Positions 32,302 through 39,592 of a stretch of 64,000 nt of DNA are shown here, piece after piece. The stretch is from JAJKIV01 sp036741775 (GTDB taxonomy: Bacteria; Gemmatimonadota; Gemmatimonadetes; Gemmatimonadales; Gemmatimonadaceae). The translations under genes were made by a program, and so were the position numbers. The notes beneath the pieces are model-generated. The model was not told the DNA's origin. It did no database searches and was given only the letters and a program-made list of their open reading frames with translations. The stretch's first letter is position 1; each line of letters begins with the position of its first letter. Where the stretch lies: positions 1-64,000 of the forward strand of contig DAINRQ010000011.1 in assembly GCA_036741775.1 (NCBI GenBank), given 5' to 3'.

Positions 32302-32907
32302 ATGCGTTGTACATCAGCGGCGAGCCGAAGACTCGCCGTCGTCGCACTCGGGGCGCTCATGTTGCCACTGGCGAGCGCGGCTGCGCAGCAACCAGCGGCC
32401 GCACCGCCCGCGGAGACTGGACCCAAGGTCGGCGAGATCGCTCCCGACTTCACCCTGCCCGGTGCGACGCGATACGGGCTGTTGCGTGACCCGGTGACGC
32501 TCTCGGGGCTGCGCGGAAAGACCGTCGTCCTCGCATTCTTCATCAAGGCGAGGACCCGCGGCTGAACGGTGCAACTGGAGGCGTACCGTGATCAGTACGC
32601 CACGCTCTTCAACAACGGACGAAACGTCGTGGTCGTCGGCATCAGCGTCGACCCCGACACGACACTCGCCAACTGGGCGCGAGAGGCCGACTTCCCGGTC
32701 GTGTTCGGCAGCGACGCCGATGGCAAGGTCGGCGCGGCCTACGGCGCGTACGACGAGGCACGAAAGATCGACAACCGCTCGCTCTATGTGATCGGTCCCG
32801 ACGGGAAGATTGCCTACAAGACGCAGCCGTTCCGGGTGCTCGTCGCGGAAGCGTACACCGAGCTCGGGGACGTGATCGACAAGCTCTCACCGCCGAAGGA
32901 GCAATGA
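32302..32907 (+). CDS. Peroxiredoxin/redoxin-family protein with in-frame UGA (probable selenoprotein)
   Basis: AhpC/TSA-type redoxin, 201 residues, exported (signal MRCTSAASRRLAVVALGAL, cleaved near SAAAQQ). Domain marks: GEIAPDFTLPG, GKTVVLAFFIKARTRG, then TGA at 32563-32565 followed without break by TVQLEAYRDQYATLFNN, VVGISVDPDT and LYVIGPDGKIAYK. The UGA replaces exactly the peroxidatic Cys of the TxxC motif (residue 88). No other cysteine exists in the mature part, so it would be a one-Sec type. ATG 32302 has AGGAG upstream. A stalled pseudogene or a base error is the alternative. Confidence 0.85.
32580..32601 (+). other. SECIS-like hairpin downstream of UGA
   Basis: A perfect 7-bp stem GGCGTAC / GTACGCC with 8-base loop CGTGATCA. 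The loop starts 21 bases after the UGA at 32563, within the 16-37 base spacing known for bacterial SECIS elements, and has G as its second loop base. An alternative 7-bp stem starts right after the UGA (ACGGTGC / GCGTACCGT with G-T pairing). Confidence 0.6.
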
Positions 32908-32910
32908 CCC

Positions 32911-32940
32911 GCGCCCCGGCCCTGCCGGGGCGCTTCGTTT
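32911..32940 (+). terminator. Rho-independent terminator
   Basis: GCGCCCCGGC / GCCGGGGCGC stem with a 3-base loop, followed by TTCGTTTCG; ends the selenoprotein gene right before the glycerate kinase start at 32945. Confidence 0.8.
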
Positions 32941-32944
32941 CGTA

Positions 32945-34339
32945 ATGCCCGACGCTCGATCGATCATCCGGCGCGAGTTGGCGCTCCAGATTCACGCCGC
33001 GGCCGTAGCTGGCGTCGATCCGCGCCTGGTCACGTTAGGCGCGGTGTCGGCGCGGCTGCCCACGGCGCCGGACCCGACCTGGATCGTCGCCCTCGGCAAG
33101 GCGTCCGCTGCGATGGCCGGTGCCGCCGTTGACGCGCTCGCCGAGCGCGGCGTGGAGCCCGCGGGCGGCGTGATCGTGGGGCCCATCCGGGAACCGGCAC
33201 CACACGAGCGCCTCGTGAGTGTCACGGGCGACCATCCGATTCCGGGTGATCGGTCCGTGGCCGCATCCGCAGCCATTGCCGAATGCGTGGAGCGAATCGG
33301 CGGGGCGGGCACCGTGCTGGTGCTGCTCTCGGGCGGCGCGACGAGCCTGGTGGCCGCGCCGGCGTCGGGGGTCGATGAACGCGACCTGATTCGGCTGTTC
33401 GAAGGGCTCCTCGGATCGGGTGCCGACATCACCGTCATGAACGCGATCCGAAAGCGGTTCACCCGGTGGGGCGCTGGCCGCCTCGCTCGCGCGCTCGCTC
33501 CGGCCCGCGTGCACTGCCTCATCGTGTCCGACGTCGTTGGCGACGACATCGCGTCGATCGGGTCCGGGCCGTGTGCGCCCGACGCGCTGGAGGCGAGCGA
33601 CGTGTCGGCGCTCATCACGCGTCATGGGCTCGAGCCATTCGTGCCGCGCGCGTTGCGCCAACTGCTCGACGGCCCCGGGAGCGAGCTCGACTCCCCGCCG
33701 CACCCGCGCGACGACACGTTCGCGCGCGTGGAGTGCGCGATCATCCTCGGAAACAGAACGGCGCTCGAGAACGGCGAACGGCGTGCGCGCGAGCTCGGCG
33801 CGGCTCCGGTGAAGGTGGTCGCGGAACCCCTGGTCGATGATGCGACGTTCACCGCGCAACGCATTGTGGACGAGCTCATACGCTTCCGCGAGGCGGGGCT
33901 GCCGGAGACGAACGGCGCGGAAAACGGGTCGTCCGAGAAGGCCGAGTTCGCATGCATGCTCTGGGGTGGCGAGACGACGGTGCGACTGGGCCCCGGCCTC
34001 TCGCCGCCGGGTGGCCGGTGCCAGGAGCTCGCGCTCGCGGCGGCCGACGCACTCCGGGCCGAAGGTGACCGGGGCGCGGGCATCACCCTGCTCGCCGCAG
34101 GCACGGACGGTCGCGATGGGCCGACGGACGCGGCCGGTGCTGTCGTCGACGCCGCTACCTGGGACACGATTCGCGACGCCGGGCGCGACCCCGCCGAGGA
34201 TCTGCTCGAGCATCGGTCGTACGCCGCGCTCGACGCCGTGAGCGCCCTGATACGCACCGGGCCGACCGGGACGAACGTCGGCGATGTCGTGGTGGGCATC
34301 GTGGAACGGCCGTCGCGCGAAGCACGTGAGCGCGGATGA
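32945..34339 (+). CDS. Glycerate 2-kinase (MOFRL/DUF4147 family)
   Basis: Phosphorylates glycerate with ATP, feeding glyoxylate/serine or sugar-acid carbon into glycolysis. 464 residues with the two-domain layout of GckA/TtuD: WIVALGKASAAMA, the nucleotide-binding VLLSGGATSLVAAP, IVSDVVGDDIASIGSGP, and the C-terminal MOFRL domain WGGETTVRLGPG, GGRCQELALAAAD, LLAAGTDGRDGPTDAAGA. Starts four bases after the terminator hairpin, so probably has its own promoter overlapping or upstream of it. Confidence 0.92.
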   Translation: MPDARSIIRRELALQIHAAAVAGVDPRLVTLGAVSARLPTAPDPTWIVALGKASAAMAGAAVDALAERGVEPAGGVIVGPIREPAPHERLVSVTGDHPIPGDRSVAASAAIAECVERIGGAGTVLVLLSGGATSLVAAPASGVDERDLIRLFEGLLGSGADITVMNAIRKRFTRWGAGRLARALAPARVHCLIVSDVVGDDIASIGSGPCAPDALEASDVSALITRHGLEPFVPRALRQLLDGPGSELDSPPHPRDDTFARVECAIILGNRTALENGERRARELGAAPVKVVAEPLVDDATFTAQRIVDELIRFREAGLPETNGAENGSSEKAEFACMLWGGETTVRLGPGLSPPGGRCQELALAAADALRAEGDRGAGITLLAAGTDGRDGPTDAAGAVVDAATWDTIRDAGRDPAEDLLEHRSYAALDAVSALIRTGPTGTNVGDVVVGIVERPSREARERG

Positions 34340-34383
34340 TCGCGCGGGCGCGGATGATTTTGCCGGCCGGTTAGCTTTCGCGC

Positions 34384-35310
34384 ATGAGCGCGAGCCAGCC
34401 ATTTACCGTCGGCCTCATTCAAGAGGCAATCAGCCCCGACGTCGCGAGGAATCTCAACGACGCAATCGCGAAGATCCGCGAGGCGCATGCCCGCGGGGCG
34501 CAGATCATCTGCCTGCAGGAGCTGTTCAATTGTCAGTACTTCTGCAAGGCACAGAAAGGCGAGCGGTTCGAGCTCGCCGAACCGATTCCGGGGCCGACTG
34601 TCACCGCGATGCAGGCGTTGGCGAAGGACCTCGAGGTCGTGATCATCGTGCCGATCTTCGAGCGCCAGGCCGCGGGGGTGTATCGCAACTCCGCGGCGGT
34701 CATCGACGCCGACGGCACGCTCATGGGTGTGTATCGCAAGATGCACATCCCGGACGACCCGCTCTTCAACGAGAAGTACTACTTCACGCCGGGCGACGCG
34801 ACACAGGACGAGCGCTATACGCTCAAGGGCGCCGCGAACGGGTGGCGCGTCTGGAAGACTCGTTATGCCAACGTCGGCGTCCTGATCTGCTGGGATCAGT
34901 GGTATCCTGAGGCGGCGCGCATCACGTCGTTGTTAGGCGCGGACATCCTGTTCTACCCGACGGCGATCGGCTGGCATCCGTCGGAGAAGGAGGAGTTCGG
35001 GAAGGACCAGGTGGAGGCGTGGCGGACGATCCAGCGCGCGCACTCGATCGCGAACGGGGTCTACGTCGCGAGTCCGAATCGCGTGGGGTTCGAGCCCGAG
35101 CCGGGCACGAACGGGCTCGAGTTCTTCGGGCACTCGTTCGTGAGCGACCCCTTCGGCCGCATCATCGCCGAGGCGGGCACGGAGCCGGCGGTGCTGGTCG
35201 CGACGTGCGACCCGCGGGTCATCGAGGACACGCGGCGCAACTGGCCGTTCCTGCGGGATCGCCGGATCGACGCGTACGGACCGATCTTGAATCGGTATCT
35301 CGGGGACTGA
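34384..35310 (+). CDS. aguB: N-carbamoylputrescine amidase
   Basis: Nitrilase-superfamily enzyme hydrolysing N-carbamoylputrescine to putrescine, CO2 and ammonia. The Glu-Lys-Cys triad is visible: LQELFNCQYF, YRKMHIPDDP and LICWDQWYPEAAR, with the AguB-specific context around CWDQWYPE. 308 residues, usual length. Followed 214 bases later by agmatine deiminase, so both steps from agmatine to putrescine are encoded together. Confidence 0.95.
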   Translation: MSASQPFTVGLIQEAISPDVARNLNDAIAKIREAHARGAQIICLQELFNCQYFCKAQKGERFELAEPIPGPTVTAMQALAKDLEVVIIVPIFERQAAGVYRNSAAVIDADGTLMGVYRKMHIPDDPLFNEKYYFTPGDATQDERYTLKGAANGWRVWKTRYANVGVLICWDQWYPEAARITSLLGADILFYPTAIGWHPSEKEEFGKDQVEAWRTIQRAHSIANGVYVASPNRVGFEPEPGTNGLEFFGHSFVSDPFGRIIAEAGTEPAVLVATCDPRVIEDTRRNWPFLRDRRIDAYGPILNRYLGD

Positions 35311-35488
35311 ATCGGGAATCGGATCGAGGGCGTGCCTAACGTGAGCCTGATGCGCAATGGCTGAGGACATCGACAGGGCTGGTGACATCGGGCCGATAGG
35401 CGGCGAGAGCGATCGAATCTCGACGTCCGCCCGGACCTTCGACCCTCCTTCGGCCGCCGCGCGGCGCGCCGGAGCGCGCTCGCGAACC

Positions 35489-35518
35489 GATTCCCGATTC
35501 CCGATTCCCGATTCCCGG
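35489..35518. repeat. Tandem GATTCCC heptamer array
   Basis: Four units of GATTCCC ending CGG, immediately before the preferred aguA start (ATG 35525). In the extended reading frame it would encode SRFPIPDSR. The same unit occurs near 53546-53585 before another gene, and GAATCGGGAATCGG in inverted orientation occurs at 35311. Confidence 0.85.
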
Positions 35519-35524
35519 CTGCGC

Positions 35525-36556
35525 ATGCCAGCAGAGTGGGAGCCGCACGAGGCCACGTGGATCGCCTGGCCCCATCACGAGCCGGACTGGCCCGGGAAGC
35601 TCGCGCCCATCCCGTGGGTGTACGGCGAGATCGCGCGCGTGCTGCACCGATACGAGCGCGTCGAGATCCTCTGCCACGACGACGAGGTCCGCGAGGACGC
35701 GCGCGCAGTGCTCGCGGCGCACGGGGTCAGCCCCGACGGGTACCGCCTGCACCTCGTGCCTAACGACCGCGTCTGGCTGCGCGACTCGGCGCCCACGGGC
35801 GTCGTGGACGATAAGGGGCGCGTGGCTCTCGTCAACTGGCGGTTCAACGCGTGGGCCAAGTACGACAACTACGCGCGGGACGAGCGCGTCGGCGAGGCGA
35901 TCGAGCGCATCACCGGGTTGCCGCGGATCGAGCCCGTGCGCCCCGACACCGGCGAGCGCGTCGTGCTCGAGGGTGGCGCGATCGAGACGAACGGCCAGGG
36001 GCTCTTCCTCGTCACCGAGGAGTGCCTTCTGTCGGATGTGCAGGTCCGCAACCCTGGCCTCTCCCGCGAGGACTACGAAGCGATCTTCCGCGCGTACCTC
36101 GGCGTCAGGCAGACCATCTGGCTCGGCGAGGGGTGCGTGGGCGATGACACCCACGGCCACATCGACGATATCGCCCGCTTCGTCGCGCCGGATGTGGTGC
36201 TCCTCGCGCACGAAGAGGATCCCGCCGACGAGAACCACCGCCGCTCGCTCGACAATCTGCGGCGCCTCGAGCTCGTCACGGGTGGTGCGCTGCGCGTGGC
36301 CACGATTCCCTACCCGCGACCGGTCTTCATGAACGGCGAGCGACTTCCCGCGAGCTACGCGAACTTCTACATCGCGAACGGCGTGGTGATCGTCCCGACC
36401 TTCAACGACCGCCATGACCGCATCGCGCTGAACACGATCGCCGAGCTCATCCCCGATCGTGCAGTCATCGGGATTCACGCCGTGGACCTCGTGTGGGGGC
36501 TCGGGACACTGCATTGTCTGACGCAGCAGCAGCCCGCACGCGTCAGCAGCGCGTGA
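35525..36556 (+). CDS. aguA: Agmatine deiminase
   Basis: Converts agmatine to N-carbamoylputrescine, the substrate of the upstream AguB. Guanidine-modifying fold with the typical start MPAEWEPHEATWIAWPHH, the catalytic RDSAP, the EGGAIETNG strand, GHIDD histidine/acid pair and the nucleophile cysteine in LHCLTQQQP. 343 residues, matching the family. The frame is open upstream to 35357, but that part is encoded by a low-complexity heptamer array and lacks similarity, so the ATG at 35525 is preferred; no clear Shine-Dalgarno precedes it. Confidence 0.94.
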   Translation: MPAEWEPHEATWIAWPHHEPDWPGKLAPIPWVYGEIARVLHRYERVEILCHDDEVREDARAVLAAHGVSPDGYRLHLVPNDRVWLRDSAPTGVVDDKGRVALVNWRFNAWAKYDNYARDERVGEAIERITGLPRIEPVRPDTGERVVLEGGAIETNGQGLFLVTEECLLSDVQVRNPGLSREDYEAIFRAYLGVRQTIWLGEGCVGDDTHGHIDDIARFVAPDVVLLAHEEDPADENHRRSLDNLRRLELVTGGALRVATIPYPRPVFMNGERLPASYANFYIANGVVIVPTFNDRHDRIALNTIAELIPDRAVIGIHAVDLVWGLGTLHCLTQQQPARVSSA

Positions 36557-36582
36557 CCACTTACCTGGGTCGATAGGCGCGG

Positions 36583-36827
36583 GACGACGGCCCGTTCCCA
36601 TTCTCCTTCAGGCCGCTGGCGCGATCCACGCCGCCGACGCGCTGGACATCTTTCGTTATCCCGTCCTCCGAGCGCCATCGCGCGAGTCGGCATCGCGACC
36701 GGTGGAGTGGGGAGAAGGCAGGAGGGGGATTTACAGGATTACCAGGATGACGAAGATGATTCGGGCAGCAGCGCGGTTGGTCTCGCCAGCGGACTGAAAG
36801 AGAGATGGGAACGGCCGCTCGGGACGC
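36583..36827. repeat. Long imperfect inverted-repeat element (MITE-like)
   Basis: The left end (CGGCCCGTTCCCATTCTCCT onward to CCGCTGGCG) is repeated in inverted orientation at about 36788-36827 (CGCCAGCGGACTGAAAGAGA, then GATGGGAACGGCCG). The similarity continues inward for roughly another 40 bases, so each arm is 70-80 nt. There is no reading frame of note inside, which includes TTTACAGGATTACCAGGATG. A non-autonomous mobile element or long hairpin RNA is possible. Confidence 0.6.
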
Positions 36828-37086
36828 CACCATCCTCGAGAGCCGGTCCCCGAATTTCTCCGACCGCCCAACTCTCTCGCGCGCAGCGCGATCCGAACTG
36901 ATCCGTCTCATCCGCTCGATCCGTATCCGTTGCCGACGAAGCCTGCCGGTCGCGGAGCGTTACGCGGCAGCCGCGAGGCGGGCCCGTGTGCCTTGCTGCT
37001 AGCTGCTAGCTGATAGGCGATAGCTGCCTCGCTTCGGTGTATATTTGGTGTACGCGCCTTCCGCGCGCCCCGTTGCTGGAGTTGCT
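36828..37086. repeat. Spacer with degenerate CTGCTAG/CTGATAG heptamers
   Basis: No gene. Near 36992-37027 there are degenerate 7-base units (TGCTAGC, TGATAGG, CGATAGC) related to those of the hairpin elements, followed by TATATTTGG, a plausible -10 region for the radical SAM gene. Confidence 0.5.
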
Positions 37087-38364
37087 GTGCAGACCCTCGA
37101 ATCCAAGCTCGTTGTGCTCGCGGACGCGGCACGGTTCGACGCGTCGTGCGCGATCAGCGTCGCTGACGCAAAGCGCACTTCCCCGAATGCCGACCTGGGC
37201 ATTTACGAGAGCACCGGCCCCGACGGCAGTCGCCTCGCCCTGCTCAAGATCCTCCTCACGAACGAGTGCATCTTCGATTGCTCGTATTGCGTGAATCGGA
37301 GGACGAGTGACGTCGCCCGTGCGCGGTTCACGCCGGCGGAGGTCGTCGCGCTGACGCTCGACTATCACCGGCGCGGGCTCATCAACGGCCTGTTCCTGAG
37401 CTCGGGGGTCATCGAAAGTCCCGACGCGACCATGGAGCAGCTCGTTCAGGTCGCGCGCACGCTTCGGCGGACGCATCACTACTTCGGCTACATCCATCTC
37501 AAGACCATTCCCGATTGCTCGCCCGAGCTCATCGAGGAGGCCGGTCGCTGGGCCGATCGGCTGAGCGTCAACATCGAGATGCCGCGCCAGGCCGACCTCG
37601 AGCGATTCGCACCGGAGAAGTCGCTGGTACAGATCACCAGAGCGATGGGTGTGATTCGGGACCGCATTGGCGAGGACGCGCGCCTCGTGCCGGATCGCGC
37701 CGACGCGCCTAACGCTGGGCTGAGCGGCCTCCATCACCGCGCTCGCGGATATCGCCGGTTCGCCCCCGCTGGACAGACGACGCAGATGATCATCGGCGCG
37801 AGCGATGCGACGGACGCCGAGGTGCTCTTCGCGGCAGCGTCGCTCTACGGTCGCGAGAGGCTCCGCCGCATCTACTATTCGGCGTACATCCCGGTGGCGG
37901 CGGCGGGGAGCTCGCTCCCCGAAGCGGCACCTCCCCTCATGCGCGAGCGGCGGCTGTATCAGGCCGACTGGCTCATGCGCGACTACGGCTACTCGCCGGG
38001 CGATCTCGCACCGCCGGGCGCGGAGAACCTCGACCTGACGATCGAGCCGAAGCTGGCCTGGGCGCTTCGCAACCCCGACCGGTTTCCTGTCGACGTGAAT
38101 CGCGCGAACAAGGCCGAGTTGCTTCGCGTTCCGGGCTTCGGTCGGCGAACGGTCGACGCGATCGTCCAGACGCGCCGGCGCTCGCGGGTCCGTATCGCGG
38201 ACCTCGGCGCCATGCGCGTCCCGCTTGCTCGCGCGCTGCCGTTCGTCGTGACGGCGGATCATCTCCCGCGCGAACTGCCATCGGGCATTCTCACACTTCC
38301 CGACCCGGTGCAGCGGCATCAGCAACTGGAGCTTTTCTCGGAGCCGCGGGACGCGAGCACATGA
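37087..38364 (+). CDS. Radical SAM protein, putative DNA modification/repair family
   Basis: Radical SAM enzyme of 425 residues; iron-sulfur ligands CIFDCSYC (near 75), then the TIM-barrel segments RGLINGLFLSSGVIES and SVNIEMPRQADLERFAPEKS. The C-terminus carries a helix-hairpin-helix DNA-binding motif (VNRANKAELLRVPGFGRRTVDAI). This matches the family described as putative DNA modification/repair radical SAM, whose partner is usually a uracil-DNA-glycosylase-like protein; none lies next to it here. GTG 37087 with GGAG upstream begins the family-typical QTLESKLVVLADAARFD. Confidence 0.88.
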   Translation: MQTLESKLVVLADAARFDASCAISVADAKRTSPNADLGIYESTGPDGSRLALLKILLTNECIFDCSYCVNRRTSDVARARFTPAEVVALTLDYHRRGLINGLFLSSGVIESPDATMEQLVQVARTLRRTHHYFGYIHLKTIPDCSPELIEEAGRWADRLSVNIEMPRQADLERFAPEKSLVQITRAMGVIRDRIGEDARLVPDRADAPNAGLSGLHHRARGYRRFAPAGQTTQMIIGASDATDAEVLFAAASLYGRERLRRIYYSAYIPVAAAGSSLPEAAPPLMRERRLYQADWLMRDYGYSPGDLAPPGAENLDLTIEPKLAWALRNPDRFPVDVNRANKAELLRVPGFGRRTVDAIVQTRRRSRVRIADLGAMRVPLARALPFVVTADHLPRELPSGILTLPDPVQRHQQLELFSEPRDAST

Positions 38365-38587
38365 CAACTCGCCGAGCTGCGAGCTCGGAGGCCAGCTGGA
38401 AGCTGGCAGGTTGCTAGCTGCAGCTCCGAGCTGGAACGCTACTGACAGCGGCTATCAGCTGGCTGCCATGCGGCCAAGTTCACAGCCTGGCAGCCACCTC
38501 GCAGCCTCGCAGCCACCAGCCCGGTTCCGATTCCGATTTCCGACACTGGCCATTCCCTTGCACTCCTCTGTACGCAGGGAGGTACCA
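38365..38587. repeat. Spacer rich in degenerate AGCT-type short repeats
   Basis: Many CAGCTCCGAG, CAGCTGG, CAGCCTGG and CAGCCACC units, followed by GATTCCGATTTCCGAC: scrambled relatives of the 7-base arrays elsewhere. A ribosome-binding GGGAGG lies just before GTG 38588. No gene. Confidence 0.55.
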
Positions 38588-38959
38588 GTGAAAATCACTT
38601 TGACAGGCGAAGACTCGATTCGGCTCGAGCCCATGGCCGGGCGGCTGACCATCGAGGCCGAGTCGGCGGATCAGGTCTACTCACCGTATCAGATGCTCGG
38701 CAGCAGTCTCGCCGTGTGCGCGTTCGGCGTGCTGCAGTCCTGGGGCTCGAACGTCGGCATCAGCGCCGACGATCTGGTCATCGACGTGTCGTGGTCGTTC
38801 GCCGAGAAGCCCCATCGTGTTGGGTCAATTGACCTGAGTTTCCGCTGGCCGTCGCTGCCGCCCGAGCGGCGCGCAACCGCCGAGCGAGTCGCCGCGCTGT
38901 GCCCTGTGCACAAGACGTTCACGCAATCGCCGTCGATGCGCATCCAGGTTGCTGCATGA
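38588..38959 (+). CDS. OsmC/Ohr-family protein
   Basis: A 123-residue OsmC-fold protein, short for the family. Conserved cysteines lie in SSLAVCAFGVLQSWG and ALCPVHKTFTQSP, the two positions expected of a peroxide-reactive pair. It probably reduces organic hydroperoxides or is a related thiol protein. GTG 38588 with GGGAGG is chosen; the long frame upstream crosses the repeat spacer. Coupled to the DCC gene by an ATGA overlap. Confidence 0.82.
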   Translation: MKITLTGEDSIRLEPMAGRLTIEAESADQVYSPYQMLGSSLAVCAFGVLQSWGSNVGISADDLVIDVSWSFAEKPHRVGSIDLSFRWPSLPPERRATAERVAALCPVHKTFTQSPSMRIQVAA

Positions 38960-39465
38960 CGACTACCGTGACGCGCGAACGCGCGGGAGCGGAGACGGCC
39001 CCCGCGAAGACGGTCCCGGTCGTCCGCTTCACGGTGACGGGGCAGAGCGATGCCCCTCGCGTGGTGGACCCGCACCGTCCGTACACCATCGTCTACGACG
39101 GTGCGTGCAAGGTCTGTCAGGGGCTCGTCCGTCGCCTCGAGCAGTGGGACCGGGAGCGCGTGTTCGAGATCGTCCCATCGCAGCTCGCTGGCGTTCAGGC
39201 GCGGTTTCCCTGGATTCCGGCCCGGGCCTACGCGGAATCGGTGCAGCTGATTCGTCGCGACGGTCGCACGTGGCAGGGCGCGGCGGCGCTCGAGCAGATC
39301 ATCGATCAGCTACCGAAGGGAAAGCTGATCACGTGGGTGTTCTCGATCCCCTTCGTGCGCCCGCTCGCCGAGCGCTTCTACCGCTGGTTCGCCCGAAATC
39401 GGTATCGGCTCGGCTGCGGAGAGCATTGTCAGTTTCGGCCGCTCGATCTGCAGTACGAGGACTGA
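38956..39465 (+). CDS. DCC-family thiol-disulfide protein (DUF393)
   Basis: A 169-residue protein with the family's DxxCxxC motif (YDGACKVCQGLVR) near residue 50, followed by WDRERVFEIVPSQL and a C-terminal aromatic/basic region (ERFYRWFARNRYRLGC). DUF393 proteins are thioredoxin-like with unknown substrates. ATG 38956 overlaps the OsmC stop, so the two redox proteins are co-translated. Confidence 0.88.
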   Translation: MTTTVTRERAGAETAPAKTVPVVRFTVTGQSDAPRVVDPHRPYTIVYDGACKVCQGLVRRLEQWDRERVFEIVPSQLAGVQARFPWIPARAYAESVQLIRRDGRTWQGAAALEQIIDQLPKGKLITWVFSIPFVRPLAERFYRWFARNRYRLGCGEHCQFRPLDLQYED

Positions 39466-39592
39466 CCCCGCCGGCATCGCGCGGAGCTTTGCTGGGGGCT
39501 GCTAGCCTCAGCTGGCCGCGGGTGCTGCTGGCTGCCCGTTCATTCCGTGCTGAGGCTGCGCGCCCCCAACCGCGGTTCCCGGTTCCCGACAG
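39466..39592. repeat. Short degenerate repeat spacer
   Basis: Contains GGCTGCTAGCCTCAGCTGG, CTGCTGGCTG and GGTTCCCGGTTCCCGAC, degenerate members of both heptamer types. Lies between convergent genes. Confidence 0.5.

Noticed and set aside
32563..32565. Pseudogene caused by a nonsense mutation
   Set aside because: Possible, but the stop falls exactly on the catalytic Cys codon, a SECIS-like hairpin follows at the right distance, and the downstream half shows no decay.
32569..32907. Separate gene beginning after the UGA
   Set aside because: It is in the same frame as the upstream redoxin half, without its own signal or RBS, and the two parts together make one complete fold.
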